64,000 nucleotides of DNA from positions 806,001 through 870,000 of the forward strand of contig NZ_RJJY01000002.1 of the NCBI RefSeq assembly GCF_003751085.1, given 5' to 3'. Numbering within the stretch: position 1 is the stretch's first letter; the number at the start of each line of letters is the position of its first letter. The stretch comes from Micromonospora sp. Llam0 (GTDB taxonomy: Bacteria > Actinomycetota > Actinomycetes > Mycobacteriales > Micromonosporaceae). Positions 58,292 to 64,000 of the stretch are shown here, piece after piece. The notes beneath the pieces were generated by a model. The model searched no databases and was not told the DNA's origin. It saw nothing but the letters and a program-made list of their open reading frames with translations. Both the position numbers and the translations under genes were made by a program.

Positions 58292-59008
58292 GTGGAAATC
58301 CTGCTGCTGGTAACGGCCCGTGCGGGCGAGCCGTCGGCCGTACTGCCCGCACTCGACCTGCTCCCCCACTCGGTGCGGACCGCGCCCCGCGACGTCCGCA
58401 CCCTGGTTTCCGGGCCGAGCCCGGACGCGGTCCTGGTCGACGCCCGGTCGGAGCTGTCCGAGGCCCGTGCGACCTGCCGGATGCTGCATGCCACTGGTCT
58501 GGGCGTCCCGCTGGTCGCGGTGGTCACCGAGGCCGGCCTGATCGCGCTGAACGCCGACTGGGGCGTCGACGACGTCATCCTGGCCAGCGCCGGCCCGGCC
58601 GAGGTGGAGGCGCGGCTGCGCCTGGCGGTCGGTCGGCTGACCAACGCCACGTCAGGCGCGGGCGGGCTGATCCGGGCCGGCGAGCTGACCATCGACCCGG
58701 ACACCTACGCCGCGAAGCTCAAGGGCCGTCCGCTCGACCTGACGTACAAGGAGTTCGAGTTGCTCAAGTTCCTCTCCCAGCACCCGGGGCGGGTCTTCAC
58801 CCGCGACCAGCTGCTGCGCGAGGTCTGGGGTTACGACTACTTCGGCGGTACGCGTACGGTCGACGTGCACGTGCGGCGGCTGCGGGCCAAGCTCGGCTCG
58901 GAGTACGAGTCGATGATCGGCACGGTCCGCCAGGTCGGCTACAAGTTCGTGGTACCGCCGAGCCGTTCGTCGCTGCCGGACACCGAGCCCGCACCGCTGC
59001 CGGTCTAG
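58292..59008 (+). CDS. glnR: GlnR-type global regulator
   Basis: 238 residues from GTG 58292 with GGAGGTGAT upstream. Receiver-like domain starting [20 protein letters not shown] with Asp in [10 protein letters not shown] (the D50 region of GlnR); w[63 protein letters not shown]. GlnR governs nitrogen (and often phosphate-linked and carbon) genes in actinomycetes without a cognate kinase. The TAG stop is formed by the target TA and first G of the IS; without the IS the stop is the same TAG, so the product is unaltered. Confidence 0.9.
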   Translation: MEILLLVTARAGEPSAVLPALDLLPHSVRTAPRDVRTLVSGPSPDAVLVDARSELSEARATCRMLHATGLGVPLVAVVTEAGLIALNADWGVDDVILASAGPAEVEARLRLAVGRLTNATSGAGGLIRAGELTIDPDTYAAKLKGRPLDLTYKEFELLKFLSQHPGRVFTRDQLLREVWGYDYFGGTRTVDVHVRRLRAKLGSEYESMIGTVRQVGYKFVVPPSRSSLPDTEPAPLPV

Positions 59009-59026
59009 GGCGTGTATCAAAGTCGG

Positions 59027-59500
59027 TCACAGCCACTCGTTGATCGCCGCGACCTGCACGGTCGCCTCGTACCGGACCGCGAGCTTGTCGTAGCGGGTCG
59101 CGACGGCACGGTTGCGCTTGAGCCGGTTGATCCCGCACTCGACCGCGTGGCGCTGCTTGTAGATCTCGGGGTCGAAGGCCGGCGGCCTGCCGCCCTTCGA
59201 CCCCTTCTTCCGCCGGTTGGCGTCCTGGTCGGCCTTCGACGGGATCGTCGCGGCGACACCCCGTCGACGCAGGTAGGCACGGTTCGCCTTCGACGTGTAC
59301 GCCTTGTCCGCCAGCACCCGGTCCGGACGGGTCCGGGGCCGACCGGCCCCGACCCGGGGCACCCGCACACCGTCGAGGACCGTCGTGAACTGCGGGCTGT
59401 CGCCACGCTGCCCGCCGGTCAGCACGATCGACAGCGGTTTCTGTCCCTGTTCACAGCCCAGGTGCAGTTTCGTGGTCCGTCCGCCACGGGAACGCCCCAA
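59027..59500 (-). CDS. IS5-family transposase, C-terminal frame (orfB), copy 2
   Basis: Identical in translation to the frame at 6070-6543: catalytic Asp in LADKAYTS and Glu in [12 protein letters not shown]. Expected to be reached through a -1 shift from orfA. Confidence 0.9.
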   Translation of the reverse strand: MGRSRGGRTTKLHLGCEQGQKPLSIVLTGGQRGDSPQFTTVLDGVRVPRVGAGRPRTRPDRVLADKAYTSKANRAYLRRRGVAATIPSKADQDANRRKKGSKGGRPPAFDPEIYKQRHAVECGINRLKRNRAVATRYDKLAVRYEATVQVAAINEWL

Positions 59501-59919
59501 CGCGTGGTCGTCGGGTTCCGACCCGGTACCGCCGGGTGGTTCGGCCTGCAGATCCCCCTTTTACGCGCTCCGGCGGCGTGCTGGTGCGCTCGGCTGATCG
59601 TGGAGTCCACGGACACGTCCCAGACGATCCGTCCCGCCGCGTCGGCCAGGGCCTGCAACGCGGTCAGGATCCTGGCCCAGGTCCCGTCGCGCTGCCACCG
59701 GCGGAACAGGGCGTACGCCGCCGCCCAGGAGCCGTAGTGGTCGGGGATGTCCCGCCACGGGGCGCCGGCCCGTGTGCGCCACCGGATCGCGTCGATGAGC
59801 TGCCGTTTCGTTGATGCGGGCGGTCGGCCCGGTCGGCGTGCGGTGGGCAGGAGAGGCTCCAGGACTGCCCACTGCGCGTCCGTCAGGTCGTGCCGCCTCG
59901 TCACCGCTACGCTGGTCAC
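59419..59919 (-). CDS. IS5-family transposase, N-terminal frame (orfA), copy 2
   Basis: Identical in translation to 6462-6962: [16 protein letters not shown] and catalytic WDVSVDST. Frameshift run A4G5 at 59554-59562 (minus strand). Confidence 0.9.
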   Translation of the reverse strand: MTSVAVTRRHDLTDAQWAVLEPLLPTARRPGRPPASTKRQLIDAIRWRTRAGAPWRDIPDHYGSWAAAYALFRRWQRDGTWARILTALQALADAAGRIVWDVSVDSTISRAHQHAAGARKRGICRPNHPAVPGRNPTTTRWGVPVADGPRNCTWAVNRDRNRCRSC

Positions 59920-60117
59920 GAGGTCTCCGTGTTGATGGTTCGTCTTGGTCGATAAGCCATCTACCGGAGGCCTCGCTGTTTACCGGGCAGCGACACGCCG
60001 GAAGTTCGTCACCCGCCCACGGCCGACTTTGATACACGCCCTAGCCCACAGGTCCAGCCAGACCGGCTGCCGGTCTAGCGGATCCGGCCACCCCGCGTGG
60101 CGCAACACCGAAACATC

Positions 60118-60162
60118 AACTGAGGCGCCATTCGGATCTGTCCGGATGGTGCCTCAGTTTTT
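60118..60162 (+). terminator. Intrinsic terminator, originally of glnR
   Basis: Near-perfect 19-bp stem (AACTGAGGCGCCATTCGGA with G-T pairs in the partner strand), TCTG-type loop, then TTTTT. Before the IS arrived it would have been about 75 bases after the glnR stop. Confidence 0.85.
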
Positions 60163-60267
60163 CGTCCGAATAGATCGTTTAAATCGGTTATCTCCCGTTT
60201 CATCTAACCAGCCAATTGCAGTCTCCTAGCGTCGGCCCGACAACAGACCGACGGCGGGAGGGCTGCA

Positions 60268-61206
60268 GTGACGGTGCTGGCGGGTCTACGTGGGCTGACC
60301 ATCGCCGCAGTGGCAGTGGCGGCCCTCCTGACCAGCGCGTACCTACTCGGTTCCAGCAGTGCGCCAGTCGACCGGGCCGACCCGGGTCCCACGCCCGCGC
60401 CGGCACCGGGCCCGACCCGCAGCGGACCTGACCCCGACCTGGTGCCGCCACCGACCCGGTCCACGGCGGCACCGGCGACGCCGACCGGGACACCGGACCC
60501 CGACCGGCCGGCGGCCCGGCTGCCGGCGTACGCCCCGTTGGCCCCCGACCACAGCGGACCGCACGGGACCCGCCGGACCAGCGGCAGCGCCGCGGTCGCC
60601 CTCACCTTCGACGACGGCCCGCACCCGGTGCACACCCAGCAGACCCTCGACGTGCTCCGCCAGTTCGGGGTGAAGGCGACCTTCTGCCTGGTCGGCCGGA
60701 ACGTGGTCGCCCATCCGGAGCTGGTCCGGGCCATCGCCGCCGACGGGCACACCCTGTGCAACCACTCGTGGAGCCACGACTTCGACCTCGGCAGCTACCC
60801 GACGGCCGCGATCCGCACCGATCTGACCCGGACCTCCGAGGCGATCCGAGCCGCCGCCCCCGGCTACCCGGTCTCCTACTACCGCCAACCCGGTGGCTTC
60901 TGGACTCCCGCCGTGGTCGAGGTGGCGCGGGAACTGGGCATGACCTCGATCCACTGGACCATCGACCCGGCCGACTACTTCCAGCCCGGTGCGGGCAGCA
61001 TCACCGCGACGGTGACCGCGCAGGCCATACCCGGGTCGGTGGTGCTGCTGCACGACGCCGGCGGCAACCGGACCGGCACGGTGCTGGCGCTGCGCTCGAT
61101 CCTGCCGAACCTGCGCCAGCGCTTCCTGGTCGACGCGCTGCCGCCGATGGCCGAACCGGCCGACCAGCGCAGCCGCCGGCTGCACCTGCGCACCGGCCAG
61201 CTCTGA
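60268..61206 (+). CDS. Polysaccharide deacetylase (NodB domain), secreted or anchored
   Basis: 312 residues from GTG 60268. N-terminal helix (IAAVAVAALLTSAYLLGSSS) as signal or anchor, Pro-rich linker to about 95, then NodB: VALTFDDGPHP (catalytic Asp pair), NHSWSHDFDLGSYP (His ligands), YYRQPGGFWTPAV, GSVVLLHDAGGNRTGTVLAL. Probably removes acetyl groups from peptidoglycan or wall glycans. Confidence 0.85.
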   Translation: MTVLAGLRGLTIAAVAVAALLTSAYLLGSSSAPVDRADPGPTPAPAPGPTRSGPDPDLVPPPTRSTAAPATPTGTPDPDRPAARLPAYAPLAPDHSGPHGTRRTSGSAAVALTFDDGPHPVHTQQTLDVLRQFGVKATFCLVGRNVVAHPELVRAIAADGHTLCNHSWSHDFDLGSYPTAAIRTDLTRTSEAIRAAAPGYPVSYYRQPGGFWTPAVVEVARELGMTSIHWTIDPADYFQPGAGSITATVTAQAIPGSVVLLHDAGGNRTGTVLALRSILPNLRQRFLVDALPPMAEPADQRSRRLHLRTGQL

Positions 61207-61245
61207 CCCGCTGACCCGGGCCGGACGGGCCGGACGGGAGATACG

Positions 61246-62166
61246 GTGGGGCACGTGGCTGATCCGGTGACCCAGACGACCGTGACCGTCGAGTGGTCCG
61301 ACCTGCTCCACCCCGCCCAGGTCGACCGGGTGCTGAAGCTGGCGGCGGCCGCTGCCGACACCGACGGCGCCGACCCGCTGCCGGAGCAGGTCGTCATCGG
61401 CCTGCGGGACGCGACGTCCGCCCGGCACCTCACGCTCTCCGACCCGGCCGGCGAGACGATCGGGTACGGGCACCTCGACCCGACCGATCCGGCCGGTCCG
61501 GTCGCCGAGCTGGTGGTCCACCCGGCACACCGGCGACGCGGGTACGGTCGTCGGCTGCTCGCCGGGCTGCTCGACGCCGTCGACCCGGCCACCCCGCTGC
61601 GCGTCTGGGCGCACGGCGACCATCCGTCGGCCGCCGCCCTCGCCCTCGATTACGGCTTCGTCCGCGACCGGGTGCTGTTGCAGCTGCGCCGCAAGCTGAC
61701 CGAACCGCTGCCCGAGCCGGTCCTGCCGGCCGGGGTGCGGATGCGGTCGTTCGTGCCAGGTCAGGACGACGACGCCTGGGTGGCGCTCAACGCGAAGGCG
61801 TTTGCCGACCACCCCGAGCAGGGCCGGTGGGGGTTGCCGCAGCTGCACGCCCGGATCGCGCAGCCGTGGTTCGACCCGGCCGGTTTCCTGGTCGCCGAGG
61901 ATCCGGCCGGCCGGCTGCTCGGCTTCCACTGGACCAAGGTGCACACCGGGCCGGCGGTCGGCGAGGTCTACGTACTCGGGGTGGATCCGGACGCGCACGG
62001 CGGCGGTCTCGGCCGCGCGCTGACCCTGGCCGGGCTGCGGCATCTGGCCGCCGCCGGGCTGCACCGGGCGATGCTCTACGTCGACGAGTCGAACACCGCC
62101 GCGGTACGGCTCTACACCCGGCTCGGCTTCCTGCGCTGGTCCACCGACGTCAACTACAAGCGGTAG
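61246..62166 (+). CDS. mshD: Mycothiol synthase
   Basis: 306 residues from GTG 61246 with GGGAG upstream (GTG 61255 possible). Two GNAT domains: about 45-150 (VAELVVHPAHRRRGYGRRLL) and about 160-305 (VYVLGVDPDAHGGGLGRALT, LYVDESNTAAVRLYTRLGFL). Acetylates Cys-GlcN-Ins in the last step of mycothiol synthesis. Follows the deacetylase gene; in mycobacteria mshD also lies between a glnR-like gene and phoT. Confidence 0.9.
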   Translation: MGHVADPVTQTTVTVEWSDLLHPAQVDRVLKLAAAAADTDGADPLPEQVVIGLRDATSARHLTLSDPAGETIGYGHLDPTDPAGPVAELVVHPAHRRRGYGRRLLAGLLDAVDPATPLRVWAHGDHPSAAALALDYGFVRDRVLLQLRRKLTEPLPEPVLPAGVRMRSFVPGQDDDAWVALNAKAFADHPEQGRWGLPQLHARIAQPWFDPAGFLVAEDPAGRLLGFHWTKVHTGPAVGEVYVLGVDPDAHGGGLGRALTLAGLRHLAAAGLHRAMLYVDESNTAAVRLYTRLGFLRWSTDVNYKR

Positions 62167-62603
62167 CGACGCGATCGCTAAGGGCTCGCATCACTGATGC
62201 GGCGACAGGGATCGACTAGAGGCGACACACGTCGCAGATGGTCGGATATAAACCAAAGATCACCCGCAGCGCCGCCAGTTCACTTAACGGACATCTGCCC
62301 ACGGGCCACTGGCAAACTCACCGGGCTTTTCTGTTCATCCATCGTTCATTTGCGTCCGGGTCGACGGCTACCTGCCCCTTCTAGCCTTGACTGTCAGGCT
62401 GATCGGGTCTGACGCACCCCTACAGATAGGTTTCCCAGGTGAACCGCAACGGGCTCACGCGGCGCGCCCGCTACTGCTCGGCGTCGTGCTGCTGATGACT
62501 CGGTGGCTGTCGTGGTCCGCAAGAGATTCCAGAACCGTGGTAGGCGTACCTCGATGACAGTCCCCTCCGCTACCCCTGTCAGGAAGACACCGAGGAGAGG
62601 AAC
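62167..62603. other. Upstream region of pstB
   Basis: 437 bases without a convincing gene. Holds a PHO-box-like repeat at 62333-62350, TTGACT near 62388-62393 as a possible -35, and the pstB ribosome-binding site GAGGAGAGG just before 62604. A+T content is raised near 62240-62350. Confidence 0.6.
62333..62350 (+). promoter_or_regulatory. PHO-box-like direct repeat upstream of pstB
   Basis: GTTCATCCATC followed by GTTCATTTG: two GTTCAT units exactly 11 bp apart, the spacing of actinomycete PhoP sites (GTTCACC repeats). Fits phosphate-starvation control of pstB, 250 bases upstream of its start. Confidence 0.7.
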
Positions 62604-63479
62604 ATGACCTCCACCACCTCCAACCGGCCGTCGGTGAGCATCAACACAACCGGGATCGGCACCCAGCGCACCGGTAACGAGCAACCAGGACGTCCGGATG
62701 CCGGGCCCGTCATGGAGCTCGACGACGTCAGCGTCTACTACGACGCGTACCAGGCTGTCCGCAGCACGAACATGAAGATCGAGCAGAACAAGATCACGGC
62801 GATGATCGGCCCGTCGGGCTGCGGCAAGTCGACGATCCTCCGGTCGCTCAACCGGATGAACGATCTGATTCCCGGCGCCCGAGTCACCGGAATGGTCAAG
62901 TACCACGGACAGGACCTCTACGCCAAGGAGGTCGATCCAATCGAGGTGCGACGCCGGATCGGCATGGTGTTCCAGAAGCCGAACCCCTTCCCCAAGTCGA
63001 TCTACGACAACGTGGCATACGGACCTCGGGTCACCGGCATGAAGGTCAGCAACATGAACGACCTGGTCGAGGAGGCGCTGCGAGGTGCCGCCCTGTGGGA
63101 CGAGGTCAAGGACAAGCTCAAGTCGAGTGGCCTGTCGCTGTCCGGTGGCCAGCAGCAGCGGCTCTGCATCGCCCGGACGATCGCCGTCAGGCCGGACGTC
63201 ATCCTGATGGACGAACCCTGCTCGGCTTTGGACCCGATCGCGACCAACAAGATCGAAGACCTGATGCACGAGTTGTCGGACCAGTACACGATCGTGATCG
63301 TCACCCACAACATGCAGCAGGCGGCTCGGGTAAGCCACTACACCGCCTTCTTCACCGCGGAGGTGGACGAGGATCAGGAGCGGCATGGCCAGCTGGTCGA
63401 GTTCGACGACACCAACAAGCTGTTCACCAACCCGAGTGACAAGCGGACCGAGGACTACATCACTGGCCGGTTCGGCTGA
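62604..63479 (+). CDS. pstB: Phosphate ABC transporter ATP-binding protein
   Basis: 291 residues. Walker [10 protein letters not shown] (69-77), signature LSGGQQQR (179-186), Walker B VILMDEP (199-205), [20 protein letters not shown] and the PstB end [11 protein letters not shown]-terminal extension of about 35 residues compared with typical PstB. Powers phosphate import by PstSCA. Stands alone on the plus strand with its own PHO-box-like promoter region; pstA is convergent. Confidence 0.95.
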   Translation: MTSTTSNRPSVSINTTGIGTQRTGNEQPGRPDAGPVMELDDVSVYYDAYQAVRSTNMKIEQNKITAMIGPSGCGKSTILRSLNRMNDLIPGARVTGMVKYHGQDLYAKEVDPIEVRRRIGMVFQKPNPFPKSIYDNVAYGPRVTGMKVSNMNDLVEEALRGAALWDEVKDKLKSSGLSLSGGQQQRLCIARTIAVRPDVILMDEPCSALDPIATNKIEDLMHELSDQYTIVIVTHNMQQAARVSHYTAFFTAEVDEDQERHGQLVEFDDTNKLFTNPSDKRTEDYITGRFG

Positions 63480-63495
63480 CGACGCAGGACCAAGC

Positions 63496-63543
63496 AGAGG
63501 CGGCCCGGGGAACTCCGAATTCGGAGTTCCCCGGGCCGCCTCT
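63496..63543. terminator. 48-bp perfect palindrome between pstB and pstA
   Basis: Two 24-bp arms (right arm starts TTCGGAGTTCCCCGGGCCGC) with no unpaired centre. Lies between convergent genes; a bidirectional terminator. Confidence 0.85.
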
Positions 63544-63640
63544 ACTGCTACAGGCCTGGTAGAAACGACGACTAATGAGGTCTGAAGAATCTCTCCCACC
63601 ACAGTGCTGACAACCCATCATCAGCAGACACGACCGGCCC

Positions 63641-64000
63641 TTACCACTTCTTTTGGTATCGGTTGCGCAGCCAGATGGCGACAGAATTCATCAGCAGCAG
63701 CATGATGAGCATGACGATGACGCCGGCCGCAGCAAGCGGAATCATTCCTTCTTGTGCCCGACGCGCGTAGTTGTAGATCAGCACCGGAAGGGCAGTGTAC
63801 TGACCTTCAAAGATCGAGGGGTTGAAGCGGATGAATGTCGCCGCACCCAACAGCAGCAAGGGTGCCGCTTCGCCGATGGCGCGTGAGATCGCAAGGATGA
63901 CCCCGGTGAGGATGCCAGGGGATGCTGTTGGCAACACCTGACGCCATGTCGTCTGCCATGGAGTCGCACCAAGGGCGAGTGAGCCGTCGCGAATCGATGG
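63641..64000 (-). CDS. pstA: Phosphate ABC transporter permease PstA, C-terminal part
   Basis: The last 119 residues; the gene continues past the right edge. IRDGSLALGATPWQTTWRQV, LPTASPGILTGVILAISRAI, GEAAPLLLLGAATFIRFNPS, YARRAQEGMIPLAAAGVIVM. The EAA-type loop (GATxWxTxxxVxLPxAxPGI) contacts the ATPase. Presumably preceded by pstC and pstS outside the window. Confidence 0.9.
   Translation of the reverse strand, partial: PSIRDGSLALGATPWQTTWRQVLPTASPGILTGVILAISRAIGEAAPLLLLGAATFIRFNPSIFEGQYTALPVLIYNYARRAQEGMIPLAAAGVIVMLIMLLLMNSVAIWLRNRYQKKW

Larger units (their letters stand above)
59008..60041 (-). mobile_element. IS5-family insertion sequence, copy 2 (1034 bp)
   Basis: Same ends, length and coding as copy 1 (6051-7084); offset 52957 throughout. 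Flanked by TA (59006-59007 and 60042-60043) in a CTAG target. It entered right at the glnR stop codon and separates glnR from its intrinsic terminator at 60118. Confidence 0.95.

Noticed and set aside
58996..60077. GCTGCCGGTCTAG on both sides of IS copy 2 as a possible long target duplication
   Set aside because: The right-hand copy lies about 30 bp beyond the inverted repeat, so it is not a target duplication. The duplicated target is TA within CTAG, as at copy 1.
1..64000. CRISPR arrays
   Set aside because: The only regular repeats are coding tandem repeats (13199-13246, 47774-47873) with no spacers between units.

Overview
The window is very GC-rich and reads as chromosome of a Micromonosporaceae-like actinobacterium carrying one integrated tailed-phage genome. 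Evidence for an actinobacterium: a mycothiol synthase (mshD), a GlnR-type regulator, the thiosulfate sulfurtransferase/DUF1416 pair behind a cysteine-rich leader peptide, a Fur-YgfZ pair, DUF2516, DUF2993 and an HBHA-like protein. The order sulfurtransferase - sseC - DUF2993 - glnR - mshD - pstB resembles the Rv0815c-Rv0820 region of Mycobacterium tuberculosis as I remember it. No rRNA, tRNA or CRISPR array was seen.

Left flank (1-1411): the end of a CBS-domain (CNNM/CorC-type) gene, an EI24-type membrane protein gene, and the C-terminal half of an alanyl-tRNA editing gene (alaX). Prophage (1407-37635, about 36.2 kb): it sits inside alaX, whose N-terminal half lies on the far side at 37632-38027. 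The halves share only CGGGC. Joining the two phage ends rebuilds an attP with perfect 9-bp inverted arms around a 6-bp centre, as expected for the large serine integrase encoded beside attL.

Prophage order: integrase; convergent XRE repressor and divergent Cro-like gene with a repeat-rich switch region; a tightly overlapping run of small early genes (one broken by an IS5-family element); a DEDDh exonuclease; two HNH proteins; TerS, TerL, portal, MuF-like protein, scaffold, major capsid protein; two cargo-like genes (nitroreductase, Stealth-type phosphotransferase); head-tail connectors (one ending in an Lsr2-like domain); a DUF4082-PKD-tail terminator fusion; tail tube, frameshifted tail chaperones, tape measure, minor tail proteins; amidase endolysin and holin; a strong bidirectional terminator. 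The right arm holds lysogeny-type cargo: a DUF732-like lipoprotein, an operon of four small genes, a GntR/HutC regulator with palindromic operators, and a resolvase-domain protein. Architecture is that of a siphovirus with a tape measure of about 680 residues. I saw no phage helicase, primase or polymerase, so replication probably relies on the host.

Right flank (37.6-64 kb): an ArsO-like flavoprotein with three operator-like motifs, two alpha/beta hydrolases, DUF2516, an XRE regulator coupled to an HBHA-like protein, asparaginase, ygfZ, fur, nitrobindin, DsrE, a repeat-tailed winged-helix regulator, a 1513-residue subtilase, a lamin-tail protein, the sulfurtransferase operon, DUF2993, a Pro/Gly/Ala-rich membrane protein, glnR, a second and apparently identical IS5-family copy placed exactly at the glnR stop codon, a polysaccharide deacetylase, mshD, pstB behind a PHO-box-like repeat, and the end of pstA in convergent orientation.
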